Notes: generated from the letters alone by a model not told the origin. 64,000 nucleotides of DNA from an uncultured Oxalobacter sp. (GCA_934270705.1 CAKQQG010000002.1:5234-69233), one strand, 5' to 3'; shown: positions 47,035 through 56,837, counted from the first letter of the stretch. Numbers and translations: made by a program.

Positions 47035-47874
47035 ATGTCATACAAGTCGATACTGGTTCATCTGGACAAGAAAACGATTGCGGAACGTCGGGTGCGTATT
47101 GCAGCCAATCTGGCCATAGCAGAAGAAGCCTGTCTGCTCGGAGTGGCCATGATCGGTATTTCGACACAGACGTTCCAACAGGCGCAGATAGACGAGAAAG
47201 ATCCTGTGCTGGCATCTCATCTGAAATTTCTCCATGATCGTGCCGCCCGTTTCGTACTCGAGTTTGAGACAGAAGCCAAGAGGATGGGCGTTTCATCCTA
47301 CGAAGGCCGCATTGTGGATGGAGAAGCCAGCCAGGGGATCAGTCTGCTTTCTCGTGTCGCCGATCTTGTCGTGATCGGGCGTACCAATCTGAACGAAAAA
47401 TCACCGATCGTCGCGCCGGATTTCCCGGAATATGTCATGATGAATGCAGGCAGGCCTGTATTGATCATTCCGCCGGAGTATGACAAGGATGTCGTCGGTA
47501 AAAGAGTCATGCTATGCTGGAACGCAAGTCGTGAATCGATACGTGCCGTGGCAGACGCTATTCCGATTCTTCGTCGCGCAGATCTGGTGCAGATCGTTAT
47601 GTACAATATCGACGATGAACCGGATGTCAACGCAGAATTGGCTGGCAGCGATATTGCGCTTTATCTGGCACGTCATGGCATCAATGTGGAAGTATTGCCG
47701 CCCCAGAAAAGCAAACGTATCGGGGATGCACTCCTTGTTTTCGCAAGGGAGCAAGCGACGGATCTGCTGGTGATGGGGGGGTATGGTCATACCCGGTTCC
47801 GTGAATTTCTGCTGGGCGGTGTGACGCGAACCGTGCTTGCAGAATCCGATATCCCGATTCTGATGTCGCATTGA
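47035..47874 (+). CDS. universal stress protein with two tandem Usp domains
   Basis: This is a cytosolic UspA-superfamily protein linked in other bacteria to stress survival; its exact role is unknown. The 279-residue product has two Usp domains (about 1-145 and 150-279). The second contains the nucleotide-binding pattern G-x2-G-x9-G as GGYGHTRFREFLLGG. The start at 47035 is chosen because GGAGG lies five bases upstream; the frame opens at 46948, before that site. Confidence 0.9.
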   Translation: MSYKSILVHLDKKTIAERRVRIAANLAIAEEACLLGVAMIGISTQTFQQAQIDEKDPVLASHLKFLHDRAARFVLEFETEAKRMGVSSYEGRIVDGEASQGISLLSRVADLVVIGRTNLNEKSPIVAPDFPEYVMMNAGRPVLIIPPEYDKDVVGKRVMLCWNASRESIRAVADAIPILRRADLVQIVMYNIDDEPDVNAELAGSDIALYLARHGINVEVLPPQKSKRIGDALLVFAREQATDLLVMGGYGHTRFREFLLGGVTRTVLAESDIPILMSH

Positions 47875-47950
47875 CTGGCCGACAAATGGTGGATATATGT
47901 AAGTGAAGTGAATGTATTTTACGTGATGTTGCGTATTTCATGGTTCTGTC

Positions 47951-47978
47951 TTGCAATATCACAAGGTAAAATTATAAT
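47951..47978 (+). promoter_or_regulatory. sigma-70 promoter
   Basis: TTGCAA (47951-47956), a 16-base spacer and a perfect TATAAT (47973-47978). It drives the small ORF at 48018 and/or the flavoprotein gene at 48169. Confidence 0.65.
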
Positions 47979-48017
47979 GGTGCAGTTTGGCTTGTCGTGC
48001 CTCGATCAGGAAGGACA

Positions 48018-48149
48018 ATGTGCGTATTTTTGCAACGGAATTCCCGCATTTTTCGAAAGTTAGGGCTATTTATGAACAAGTTCGACGCAGTTGAGTATTT
48101 TTGGCTCCACTTTATCCAAAAGAAACAAAAGCAAGGCGCCCAACTTTAA
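48018..48149 (+). CDS. possible small ORF (43 residues) before the flavoprotein gene
   Basis: It has its own ribosome-binding site (AGGAAGG four bases before ATG) and lies 40 bases after a good promoter and 19 bases before the next gene. The peptide is basic with an aromatic middle (FDAVEYFWLHF) and a QKKQKQ segment near its end. I do not recognise it. It may be a leader or a real microprotein, and the codon use is not strongly coding-like. Confidence 0.3.
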   Translation: MCVFLQRNSRIFRKLGLFMNKFDAVEYFWLHFIQKKQKQGAQL

Positions 48150-48168
48150 CAGTAGTCCAAGGATAGCG

Positions 48169-49413
48169 ATGAAATGTGTTGATGATTTCCGGCTGGTTTT
48201 TAACGGGAAGGAGTATGTCCCGATCATAATTGGTGGGATGGGGGTCGATATTTCCACTCCACAGCTGGCGCTGGAGGCTGCACGGCTGGGCGGTATCGGA
48301 CATATTTCCGACGCTATGGCGCTGGATACCGCAGACCGTTATTTCGGCACGCATTTCACACGTGACAAAACACGTCGGTACAAGGAATTCATCAAGATTC
48401 AGGACAAGACGGATGTTCATTTCGATCTGGGGGCCGTCGAGGAAGCGACCAAGCTGCATGTCCGGAATGTGATGGAAAAAAAACGCGGTGACGGTCTGAT
48501 TTTTACCAATTGCATGGAAAAACTGACCATGAACGCATCGCGCGATACCTTGCGTGTCAGGTTGCGTGCCGCACTGGATGCTGGAATCGACGGGATTACA
48601 CTGGCAGCCGGATTGCATCCCAATTCATTCAGGCTGATCGAGGATCATCCACGATTCCGCGATGCCAAGCTGGGCATTATCGTCTCTTCGTTGCGTGCCT
48701 TGCAAATCTTTCTGCGTCGCAATGCGAAACTGAACCGCTTGCCCGATTATGTCGTGGTGGAAGGGCCGCTAGCGGGTGGACATCTCGGTTTCGGGATGGA
48801 TTGGGCGAAATATGATCTGAAAACGATCGTAGCGGAAATCGTCGAGTTTTTGAAAAAGGAAAATCTTTCGATTCCGTTGATTGCGGCAGGCGGGATTTTC
48901 ACCGGTTCCGATGCAGTTGCGTTCCTTGAAAACGGTGTTGCCGGCGTTCAGGTGGCGACTCGCTTTACAGTCTCGAAGGAAAGCGGATTGCCCGAGGAAG
49001 TCAAACAGGAATATCTGAAAGCCAATGCAGACGATATCGAGGTGAACCAGATATCGCCAACAGGCTATCCCATGCGGATGTTGAAACAGTCACCGGCGAT
49101 CGCCAAGGGATTGCGTCCGAATTGCGAATCCTACGGTTATATTCTGGAAAACGGGAAATGCGAATATCTGAAATCGTATTACCGCGAGCTGGAAAGTCAT
49201 CCTGATGGCAAGAATATTTGTATCAAGGACAAGACCTGTCTGTGTACCCACATGCGTAACTATAATGTCTGGACATGCGGACATTATGCCTACCGACTGA
49301 AAGATACGACACGTAAATTGCCGGACGGAACGTACCGGATCGTCAGTGCAGAGCATATCTTCCTGGATTACCAGTTCAGCAAAAATCAGGAAATCAGGCT
49401 TCCGGAAGAATAA
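48169..49413 (+). CDS. nitronate monooxygenase-family flavoprotein with cysteine-rich C-terminus
   Basis: This is a TIM-barrel FMN enzyme of the nitronate monooxygenase / 2-nitropropane dioxygenase family; some members are enoyl-ACP reductases (FabK). The 414-residue protein has an FMN-site IIIGGMGVDIST near the N-terminus, VVVEGPLAGGHLGF (about 202-215) with the catalytic-type histidine, and IPLIAAGGIFTG (about 241-252). The last 96 residues hold six cysteines at 319, 331, 351, 357, 359 and 370, suggesting a metal or Fe-S site; this is inference. ATG 48169 has AAGGA upstream. The reaction is not settled. Confidence 0.82.
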   Translation: MKCVDDFRLVFNGKEYVPIIIGGMGVDISTPQLALEAARLGGIGHISDAMALDTADRYFGTHFTRDKTRRYKEFIKIQDKTDVHFDLGAVEEATKLHVRNVMEKKRGDGLIFTNCMEKLTMNASRDTLRVRLRAALDAGIDGITLAAGLHPNSFRLIEDHPRFRDAKLGIIVSSLRALQIFLRRNAKLNRLPDYVVVEGPLAGGHLGFGMDWAKYDLKTIVAEIVEFLKKENLSIPLIAAGGIFTGSDAVAFLENGVAGVQVATRFTVSKESGLPEEVKQEYLKANADDIEVNQISPTGYPMRMLKQSPAIAKGLRPNCESYGYILENGKCEYLKSYYRELESHPDGKNICIKDKTCLCTHMRNYNVWTCGHYAYRLKDTTRKLPDGTYRIVSAEHIFLDYQFSKNQEIRLPEE

Positions 49414-49447
49414 AAGTACTTCCCTCGAAGATGGCTTTCCATAAACG

Positions 49448-49481
49448 AACAGGCCACAGGTATCGTTCCTTGTGGCCTGTT
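49448..49481. terminator. hairpin terminator between convergent genes
   Basis: AACAGGCCACA (49448-49458) pairs with TGTGGCCTGTT (49471-49481) around a 12-base loop, between the flavoprotein gene and the minus-strand rubrerythrin-like gene. Confidence 0.75.
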
Positions 49482-49509
49482 TCGGTATGTGAAATGACGG
49501 GCTGTTGTT

Positions 49510-49923
49510 TCAATCCAGCAGTGTTTTCAGGGCATCTTCGTACAGTTTGGCTTCCATACGTTCAGCCTTTGCCAGTGTATCGAACCAGTTGGCGATTTCT
49601 TCAAGATTTTCATCCCGCGCGATTTCTGCCATTTTCGGGTAAACATCATGATAAAGATGAGTGGCGTATGTAATGGCCGATTGCAGGTTCAGACGGGTGA
49701 TATTGTTGCGTAATCCGGTCTGCGGATTTTTTTGCAACAGCTGCAAGTTACCCATGGCATGTCCGCGACGGACAGATGCACTGGCACGCAATTTGGTGAT
49801 GATGTCGTTATGTCCTTCAATATCGGCGCGATAGGCCGCATAATCGAAAGTCAAGGCTGACTGGGCTTCATGGAAAAAAGCCTCGATAATGTTTTTTTCT
49901 GTTTTCGTTCCTTTGATATCCAT
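49510..49923 (-). CDS. rubrerythrin-like (ferritin-like) protein with degenerate iron site
   Basis: The 137-residue four-helix protein aligns by eye with the rubrerythrin diiron domain (EAFFHEAQ, RRGHA, YPKMAEIARDENLEEIANWFDTLAKAE) and lacks the rubredoxin domain. Of the seven diiron ligands of Desulfovibrio rubrerythrin, the equivalents Glu19, His55 and Glu121 remain. The others are replaced by Arg52, Ala87, Leu90 and Ala125. It may bind one metal or none, so a peroxidase role should not be assumed. It is monocistronic, between two terminators. Confidence 0.75.
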   Translation of the reverse strand: MDIKGTKTEKNIIEAFFHEAQSALTFDYAAYRADIEGHNDIITKLRASASVRRGHAMGNLQLLQKNPQTGLRNNITRLNLQSAITYATHLYHDVYPKMAEIARDENLEEIANWFDTLAKAERMEAKLYEDALKTLLD

Positions 49924-50103
49924 ATCGTTGACTCCCTGATTTATTTATGGAAGGAATTCCGACTGATTCAGAATCGCAAAATCCCGTACCCTTTTCATAA
50001 CCATGTTCTATTATCGGCTATCTTCAGAATAGAGAAAACCTTTATTACAAAAATTGTAATGCAGTGAGCAAAATACGGGATCGGTCATGCGTTTTTTCAA
50101 ACA

Positions 50104-50138
50104 GAAAACGGTTACCACCATTCAGGCAATAACCGTTT
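50104..50138 (-). terminator. rho-independent terminator of rho
   Basis: AAAACGGTTA (50104-50113) pairs with TAACCGTTTT (50129-50138), 28 bases after the rho stop. On the minus strand the second arm ends in four T. It can work in both directions. Confidence 0.75.
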
Positions 50139-50165
50139 TTCAGTGAAGCGAGGCCGTTTTTCCGG

Positions 50166-51428
50166 CTAGCCGCCGCGGCGCATGAGATCGAAAAAGTCAG
50201 CGTTGTTTTTTGTCGCTTTCATCTTGTCGAGAATAAATTCCATAGCCTCAATCTCATCCATACCATAAAGCAATTTACGGAGAATCCAGATTTTCTGCAA
50301 TTGATCCGGCTTGATCAGCAATTCTTCACGTCGTGTACCGGATTTGTTCAGATTGATGGCAGGATAAACGCGTTTTTCGGCAAGACGACGTTCCAGATGG
50401 ACTTCCATATTGCCTGTACCTTTGAATTCTTCGTAAATGACATCATCCATACGACTGCCGGTTTCGACCAGTGCAGTGGCGATGATGGTCAGGGAACCGC
50501 CTTCTTCCACATTGCGTGCGGCACCGAAAAAGCGTTTCGGACGCTGGAGTGCGTTGGCATCCACGCCGCCGGTCAAAACCTTGCCTGATGCAGGAATCAC
50601 GGTGTTGTATGCACGTGCCAGACGGGTAATGGAATCCAGCAGGATGACAACGTCCTTTTTCATTTCTACAAGACGTTTGGCTTTTTCAAGAACCATTTCG
50701 GCAACCTGGACATGTCGGGTTGCAGGTTCATCGAATGTGGATGCGATCACTTCTCCCCGAACCGAACGCTGCATTTCCGTCACTTCTTCGGGACGTTCGT
50801 CGATCAGCAAGACGAAAAGGGTGACATCAGGATGGTTGGCGGTAATGGCATGGGCCATGTGTTGCAACATGACGGTTTTGCCGGATTTCGGAGAAGCGAC
50901 CAGCAGACCACGTTGTCCTTTGCCGATCGGCGCGATCATATCGATGATACGACCGGTAATGTTTTCCTGTGCACTGATGTCCCGTTCCAGTCGTAACGGT
51001 TCATCAGGATGCAGGGGCGTCAGGTTTTCAAACAGCATCCGATGCTTGGAGGCTTCCGGCGGCGCGCCATTGACCTTGTCGACCTTGACCAGTGCAAAAT
51101 ACCGCTCACCATCCTTGGGTGTCCTGACTTCTCCTTCGATGGAGTCTCCGGTGTGCAGGTTGAAGCGGCGGATCTGGGAAGGCGAAATATAAATATCGTC
51201 AGTGGATGCCATGTAGCTGGCATCTGGCGAGCGCAGGAAACCGAAGCCGTCCGGCAGAATTTCGAGCGCACCATCACCATAGACCTGTTCACCTGCCTTT
51301 GCACGTTTTTTCAGAATGGCAAACATCAGTTCCTGTTTGCGCATGCGGGCAGCGTTGTCGATATCAAGATTGAGTGCCATGTCCAGCAGGGCAGACACGT
51401 GCATGGACTTTAATTCGGATAAATGCAT
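50166..51428 (-). CDS. rho: transcription termination factor Rho
   Basis: This hexameric RNA-dependent ATPase ends transcription at Rho-dependent sites. The 420-residue protein is typical: N-terminal helix bundle and cold-shock RNA-binding domain (about 1-125, with [13 protein letters not shown]), Walker A SPKSGKT (179-185), Walker [17 protein letters not shown] (about 258-273), and the C-terminal Q/R loop region. trxA lies upstream on the same strand, as in many proteobacteria. The 110-base leader contains a strong GC-rich hairpin. Confidence 0.97.
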   Translation of the reverse strand: MHLSELKSMHVSALLDMALNLDIDNAARMRKQELMFAILKKRAKAGEQVYGDGALEILPDGFGFLRSPDASYMASTDDIYISPSQIRRFNLHTGDSIEGEVRTPKDGERYFALVKVDKVNGAPPEASKHRMLFENLTPLHPDEPLRLERDISAQENITGRIIDMIAPIGKGQRGLLVASPKSGKTVMLQHMAHAITANHPDVTLFVLLIDERPEEVTEMQRSVRGEVIASTFDEPATRHVQVAEMVLEKAKRLVEMKKDVVILLDSITRLARAYNTVIPASGKVLTGGVDANALQRPKRFFGAARNVEEGGSLTIIATALVETGSRMDDVIYEEFKGTGNMEVHLERRLAEKRVYPAINLNKSGTRREELLIKPDQLQKIWILRKLLYGMDEIEAMEFILDKMKATKNNADFFDLMRRGG

Positions 51429-51503
51429 AATCTAAAACTTAATGGTTCACAACCAGAGAAAACAAGATGTGCGTTACAGCAGATGGATGATTACGATGTA
51501 TGG

Positions 51504-51528
51504 CATGGCGGCGGGAACTGCCGCCATG
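51504..51528 (-). promoter_or_regulatory. GC-rich hairpin between trxA and rho
   Basis: A 9-bp perfect stem, CATGGCGGC (51504-51512) with GCCGCCATG (51520-51528) and a seven-base loop, starts 11 bases after the trxA stop. No T-run follows in the direction of transcription. It may stabilise trxA mRNA or lie in the control region of rho, which is autoregulated in E. coli. Confidence 0.5.
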
Positions 51529-51538
51529 TGGCAGGCGG

Positions 51539-51865
51539 TCAGATGTTGCTGTCGATGAAAGCGATCAACTGGCTTTTGCTCAGCGCCCCTACTTTCTGGG
51601 CGGCAACCGTGCCGTTTTTGAACAGGATCAGTGTCGGAATACCGCGGATACCGAATCTTGCCGGGGTGACCTGGTTCGAATCGACATCCATCTTGGCGAA
51701 AGTGACCTTGCCAGCGTATTCACGTGAGACTTCGTCGAAGATCGGCGCAACCATTTTGCATGGCCCGCACCAGGTCGCCCAGAAATCGACCAGAACCGGT
51801 TTGTCGGACTTGAGTACATCTGCATCGAAAGATGTGTCGCTGATTGTCTTGATAGTGTCTGTCAT
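51539..51865 (-). CDS. trxA: thioredoxin 1
   Basis: This is a cytosolic disulfide reductase. The 108-residue protein has the active site WCGPC (Cys33 and Cys36), the cis-proline in RGIPTLILF and the usual thioredoxin fold length. It is upstream of rho on the minus strand. Confidence 0.97.
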   Translation of the reverse strand: MTDTIKTISDTSFDADVLKSDKPVLVDFWATWCGPCKMVAPIFDEVSREYAGKVTFAKMDVDSNQVTPARFGIRGIPTLILFKNGTVAAQKVGALSKSQLIAFIDSNI

Positions 51866-52186
51866 AATATCTTCGGTAAATGAAGGGAGTGTCTGTCAAA
51901 AAACCGTCGTATCGGATAAACGTATCTGCAAGACCTTGCTTGTTCCAATGAACGAATGGCGGATGATTGTGGCAGATGAATGCTGGTCGTGCAGAAAACG
52001 CTGTATTTGAATAAAGTGGTATGAACGTTATTTTAACGGATACCGGATGCAAAAGATAATGCCGACATCAATAAACAGCGGATTGATTATAACCAAAAAC
52101 GGAAAAGATGAGATATCAATGCCGTTTTTTACGCCGCATTCAGGCTGCCTGTTGTGCTTGTGACGAAAAGGCGACCTGTCGGTTCT
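51866..52186. other. intergenic region between the outer-membrane efflux gene and trxA
   Basis: This stretch of 321 bases has no supported gene. It should contain the trxA promoter. On the minus strand TTGACA occurs at about 51895-51900, without a convincing -10 at the right distance. A hairpin near 52095-52129 probably ends the efflux operon. Confidence 0.5.
52095..52129 (-). terminator. probable terminator of the efflux operon
   Basis: AAAAACGG (52095-52102) and CCGTTTTT (52122-52129) form an 8-bp stem with a 19-base loop, 58 bases after the stop. The minus-strand reading ends in five T. Confidence 0.5.
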
Positions 52187-53644
52187 TTATTGCGCGAATT
52201 CCTGCTGTGCCTCCGCCGTTTTTTGCGGTGCATCCGGCACATTTTCAGGCTTGACAAGCCCGCCACCCAGTGCACGATACAGTTCCACGGTATTGACCAG
52301 GCGCATCAGACGTGCATCGACCAGAGATTGTTCTGCTGCGAATTGTTGACGCTGCGCATCGAATACTTCCAGCGAACTGGCAATGCCGTTGTCGTAGCGT
52401 GCCAGTGACAGTCTCAGGCGATCCGTTTCCGAAGCAAGAACGGCTGCTTGTGCCTTGACCTGTTCATTGAGCCAGTCACGTGCCATCAGGGCATCTGCCA
52501 CTTCGCGGAATGCAACCTGAATGGTTTTTTCATATTCAGCCACGGCGATGTTCTTGCGTGCTTCGGCAAGATCGAGGTTGGCGATATTGCGGCCGGCATC
52601 GAAAATCGGCAAGGTCAGGGCCGGCATGAAGGTCCACGCGCCAGTACCTGCATCGAAAAGGCCGGACAGGCTTGGGCTGGCTGTTCCCGCAAATGCTGTC
52701 AGGGTGATACGCGGGAAAAAGGCTGCCCTGGCTGCGCCTATATTGGCATTGGCGGCTTTCAGAAGCTGTTCGTATTGCCGGATATCCGGGCGGTTTTCCA
52801 AAAGTTCGGAAGGAAGTCCTGCAGGAATGTCCTGCATGATGTCATCTTCGGACAGATCATGTGCGGGCGGCAGATTTTCGATACGCTTTCCACCGATCAG
52901 CACGACCAATGCATTTTCCGTCTGTGCCCGTTCCCGTTGCAGCGCAGACAGCGAAACCAAGGCGGATTGCATCAACGTTTCGTACTGGCGCAATTCAAGT
53001 GCGGATGACGCGCCGACTTCATAGCGTTTTTGCATCAGCTCATACGATTGTTTGTAGGATTCGTATGACTGGCGGGCCAGTTCGATCTGTTTTGCCTGTG
53101 CACGTTCAGTCAGATAGGTTTTTGCGACTTCGGAAACCAGACTGATATAGGCGGAACGTTGCGCTTCTTCGGTCGCCAGATATTCAGCCAGCGCAGCATC
53201 GGTCAGGCTTTTGACGCGACCGAAGAAGTCCAGCTCGAATGCCGAGATACCAAGACCGACGCGGTAGTTGCCCTGCGTGACCATAGTATCGCCAGAAGAG
53301 AGGCTGCCGATCGTTCTGGATCTTGATGCTTCGCCTTCGACCTGAAAAGTCGGCAGACGATCTGCCCATTGTACGTTGTACAAGGCACGCGCTTCTTCGA
53401 TACGCAGCGCTGTAATCCGCAGATCGCGGTTATTTTCAATGGCGGCTGCGATCAAGGCACGCAGACGGGGTTCGTGAAAAAATTCGTTCCAGCCGATTTT
53501 CGAAGCCGGTGTCTGTCCGGAAGCGTCGGGTTTTCCGGGAAATGTTTCCTCTACTGGCGCATCCGGACGGATATAAGTGGGCGCCATACTGCAACTTGAG
53601 AGAATACCGGCGACAAGCAGGGCCAGCGTACACTTTTTAATCAT
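52187..53644 (-). CDS. RND efflux outer-membrane lipoprotein (OprM/NodT family)
   Basis: This is a TolC-like channel that completes a tripartite pump. The 485-residue product has a lipobox LSSC (Cys17 or so), placing it as a lipid-anchored outer-membrane protein, and the two tandem outer-membrane-efflux repeats (about 70-260 and 280-460), with RPDIRQYEQLLKAANANIGAARAAFFPRI in the second. Start 53644 (MIKKCTLALLVAG) gives a proper signal peptide; the frame opens at 53668 inside the upstream gene. It overlaps the end of the pump gene by eight bases. Confidence 0.93.
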   Translation of the reverse strand: MIKKCTLALLVAGILSSCSMAPTYIRPDAPVEETFPGKPDASGQTPASKIGWNEFFHEPRLRALIAAAIENNRDLRITALRIEEARALYNVQWADRLPTFQVEGEASRSRTIGSLSSGDTMVTQGNYRVGLGISAFELDFFGRVKSLTDAALAEYLATEEAQRSAYISLVSEVAKTYLTERAQAKQIELARQSYESYKQSYELMQKRYEVGASSALELRQYETLMQSALVSLSALQRERAQTENALVVLIGGKRIENLPPAHDLSEDDIMQDIPAGLPSELLENRPDIRQYEQLLKAANANIGAARAAFFPRITLTAFAGTASPSLSGLFDAGTGAWTFMPALTLPIFDAGRNIANLDLAEARKNIAVAEYEKTIQVAFREVADALMARDWLNEQVKAQAAVLASETDRLRLSLARYDNGIASSLEVFDAQRQQFAAEQSLVDARLMRLVNTVELYRALGGGLVKPENVPDAPQKTAEAQQEFAQ

Positions 53645-56600
53645 CTGTTTTGTCCTTCTTGTTTGCACGGCTCAGGAAGTCCAGTGCAAGTTTCCAGGGT
53701 TTTTTCCGGTCTTGCGTATTATTGCGTGCATACATGGCCTGTTGGCGCTTGTTGTCGCTGAAAATGGAACGTACGACAATGAAGAAGATCGGCACCAGAT
53801 AGACTGCCAGAACGGTTGCCGTAATCATGCCGAACAGCACGCCTGTCCCGATGGCTTGCTGTGAGGCGGCACCTGCCCCTGACGCGATGGTCAACGGGAT
53901 GACACCCAAAATAAATGCCATGGACGTCATGATGATAGGACGGAAACGCAGACGGACGGCTTCCAGTGTCGAACGGATCAAACCTTTGCCCTGTGCTTGC
54001 AAATCCTTGGCGAATTCGACGATCAGAATGGCGTTCTTGGCAGACAGACCGATGGTTGCGATCAGCCCAACCTTGAAATATACGTCATTGGGCATGCCGC
54101 GCAGGAACATGCCGGCCAGTGCGCCGATGACGCCAAGCGGTACCACGAGCAGCACGGCGATCGGAATCGTGGTGCTTTCATACAGCGCAGCCAGACAGAG
54201 GAACACAGCCAAAAGGGACAAAGCGTAAAGCATCGGCGCCTGTGAGCCGGATGTTTGTTCTTCCAGTGACTGACCTGTCCATTCGTAACCGAAGCCGGAA
54301 GGAAGCTGCTGCATAAGCGAGACCATTTCATTCATGGCATCACCCGTGCTGTAGCCATCTGCCGGCGTACCGGTGATACGCATGGCCGGATAGCCATTGT
54401 AACGGATCAACTGAATTGGCGCCTTTGTCCATTCCGTCGAGGAAAAGGCAGAAAACGGCACCATTGTTCCGGACGCATTGCGGACATAGATATTTTTGAT
54501 ATCGTCAGGCGTCATACGTTCGTTTGCCTCAAGCTGGACAATAACTCGCTGTTGTCGTCCGGTGCTGTCGAAATCGTTGACATAATTGGAACCAAGCGCT
54601 GTCGAAAGGGTGGTGTTGATGTCTTCAAACGAGACGCCCAGTGCATTGGCCTTTTCACGGTCGATTTTCAATGAAAGCTGCGGTGCGTTTTCCATACCAT
54701 CGAAACGGACGTTTTTCAGTACCTTGCTTTCACGTGCGAGCTGGAGCAGCTGATCGCGTGCGGCAGTCAGCGCCTTGTTGCCCAGATCGGCACGATCCTG
54801 CAATCGGAAGACGAAACCTGTTTCGTTACCCAGTTCCCGGATAGGCGGCGGGTTCATCGGGAAGACGATGGCATCGCGGATTTTTGAAAAACGTGCAAAG
54901 GCGCGTTTGATGATTTCACTGGCAGAGCTGTCGGAATCACGTTCACCCCAATCTTTCAGGGTGACGAATGCCAGGCCGCCGTTCTGTGCACTTCCTGAAA
55001 AACTGTGACCGACAACCGTCACGACACCGTCGATTCCGGGTTCCTTCGAGAACTGGTCTTCGACCACTTTCAGGGCTTCCAGTGTTCTGGCCTGTGTCGC
55101 GCCGGCAGGTAGCTGAACGTTGGTATAGATATAACCCTGATCGTCATCGGGCAAAAAGGCGGTCGGCAGTTTCCAGAACATGAAGGCGGTACACAAAACG
55201 ATCGCACCATAAATCACGATATAGCGGGTGATTTTGCCGAACATCTTCGAGACCTGACGTTCATACGTCATGGTCATGCTGTGGAAACGACGGTTGAACC
55301 AGCCGAAAAAGCCTTTTTTCTCGCTATGGGCATTCGGATCGACAGGTTTCAGGATCGTTGCACACAATGCCGGTGTTAGCGACAACGCGAGAAAAGCGGA
55401 AAATATCATCGAGGCGACCAGCGAAATGGAGAATTGCCGGTAGATACGACCGACAGAACCGCTGAAAAAGGCCATCGGAATGAAAACGGCCGTCAGCACT
55501 GTCGAAATACCGACGATAGCGCCGGTGATCTGGCCCATGGCCTTGTATGTCGCCTCACGGGGTGAGAGACCCTCTTCCGTCATGATACGTTCAACGTTTT
55601 CCACGACAACGATCGCGTCGTCGATCAGGATACCGATCGCCAGCACCATACCGAACATAGTCAGCATGTTGATCGAGAACCCAAGCGCTTTCATGACGAT
55701 GAAGGTTCCCATCAACGCGATAGGCACCACGACAGTCGGAATGATCGTGTACCGGAAATTTTGCAGAAACAGGTACATGATGACGAATACCAGAAAGACG
55801 CCTTCGAGCAAGGTCTTTACCACTTCATGGATGGATGCGCTGACGAATTTCGAAGTATCGTTCTGGATACTGTATGCGACTCCTTCCGGAAAATACTTGG
55901 ACAGTTCTTTCATTTTTTCCCGGACAGCGGTCATGGTCGCAATCGTGTTGGCGGTTGCAGTCGGCTGGATACCGAAGCCTGAAGACGGTTTGCCGTTCAG
56001 ACGAGTGTATTTTTCATAGGTTCTGCCGCCCAGCTCAATACGTGCGACATCTTTCAGGCGGACAACCGAACCGTCGGTGTTGGCGCGCAAAATGATGTTT
56101 TCGAATTCTTCCACGGTTTGCAGCTGACCATGGACATCCACGTTCGCACTGAATGTTTCCGTCCCGACGTTGGGCGGGAATGCCGTTGCACCGGATGATA
56201 CGACAGCGTTCTGGTTTTTGATCGCGTTGGCAACATCACCGGCCGTCAGGTTCAGACCGGTAAGCTTGATCGGATCGATCCAGACACGCATGGCCTTTTC
56301 CGTACCGAACACGGTCGCATCACCGACACCTGGAAGACGTTTGATTTCATAGAGAACGTTACGGTAGATGTAGTCGCCGAGATCGATAGGCGTCATGCGC
56401 CCGTCTGTCGAATACAGATTGATGATCGCCATGAAGTTGTTGCGCGACTTGTTGATGGTGACGCCTTGTTGCATGACGGCGTCAGGCAGTCGGGATTCGA
56501 CGCGTTTGAGACGGTTCAGTACGTCGACCGCAGCCAGTTCGACGTCGGTTTCAGGGGTAAAGGACAAGGTGATCTTGCCGGTACCTGTCGCACTTTCCGA

Positions 56601-56837
56601 TTCGAAATACTGAAGACCTGTCGCACCGTTCATTTCCAGTTCGATAATCTGGATGACACTGTCTTCCACCGTCTTGGCCGTGGCGCCAGGATAGGTTACG
56701 GAAACCGTGACCTGAGGCGGTGCCACGTTAGGATATTGCGAAATCGGCAGATTCAGAATGGACAGGATGCCGCCCAGCGTAATGAAGATTGCAATAACCC
56801 AAGCAAAAATAGGGCGATCAATAAAAAATCTTGCCAT
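53637..56837 (-). CDS. RND multidrug efflux transporter (AcrB/HAE1 family)
   Basis: This inner-membrane proton/drug antiporter is trimeric. The 1,066-residue protein starts FFIDRPIFAWVIAI, has twelve predicted membrane helices and two large periplasmic loops, and keeps the proton-relay aspartates Asp406 and Asp407 (LIDDAIVVVENVER) and the partner lysine in GLSAKNAILIVEFAK near residue 945. It is the middle gene of the adaptor-pump-channel operon. Substrates cannot be deduced from the sequence; the AcrB/MexB type usually exports lipophilic drugs, dyes and detergents. Confidence 0.95.
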   Translation of the reverse strand: MARFFIDRPIFAWVIAIFITLGGILSILNLPISQYPNVAPPQVTVSVTYPGATAKTVEDSVIQIIELEMNGATGLQYFESESATGTGKITLSFTPETDVELAAVDVLNRLKRVESRLPDAVMQQGVTINKSRNNFMAIINLYSTDGRMTPIDLGDYIYRNVLYEIKRLPGVGDATVFGTEKAMRVWIDPIKLTGLNLTAGDVANAIKNQNAVVSSGATAFPPNVGTETFSANVDVHGQLQTVEEFENIILRANTDGSVVRLKDVARIELGGRTYEKYTRLNGKPSSGFGIQPTATANTIATMTAVREKMKELSKYFPEGVAYSIQNDTSKFVSASIHEVVKTLLEGVFLVFVIMYLFLQNFRYTIIPTVVVPIALMGTFIVMKALGFSINMLTMFGMVLAIGILIDDAIVVVENVERIMTEEGLSPREATYKAMGQITGAIVGISTVLTAVFIPMAFFSGSVGRIYRQFSISLVASMIFSAFLALSLTPALCATILKPVDPNAHSEKKGFFGWFNRRFHSMTMTYERQVSKMFGKITRYIVIYGAIVLCTAFMFWKLPTAFLPDDDQGYIYTNVQLPAGATQARTLEALKVVEDQFSKEPGIDGVVTVVGHSFSGSAQNGGLAFVTLKDWGERDSDSSASEIIKRAFARFSKIRDAIVFPMNPPPIRELGNETGFVFRLQDRADLGNKALTAARDQLLQLARESKVLKNVRFDGMENAPQLSLKIDREKANALGVSFEDINTTLSTALGSNYVNDFDSTGRQQRVIVQLEANERMTPDDIKNIYVRNASGTMVPFSAFSSTEWTKAPIQLIRYNGYPAMRITGTPADGYSTGDAMNEMVSLMQQLPSGFGYEWTGQSLEEQTSGSQAPMLYALSLLAVFLCLAALYESTTIPIAVLLVVPLGVIGALAGMFLRGMPNDVYFKVGLIATIGLSAKNAILIVEFAKDLQAQGKGLIRSTLEAVRLRFRPIIMTSMAFILGVIPLTIASGAGAASQQAIGTGVLFGMITATVLAVYLVPIFFIVVRSIFSDNKRQQAMYARNNTQDRKKPWKLALDFLSRANKKDKTDD

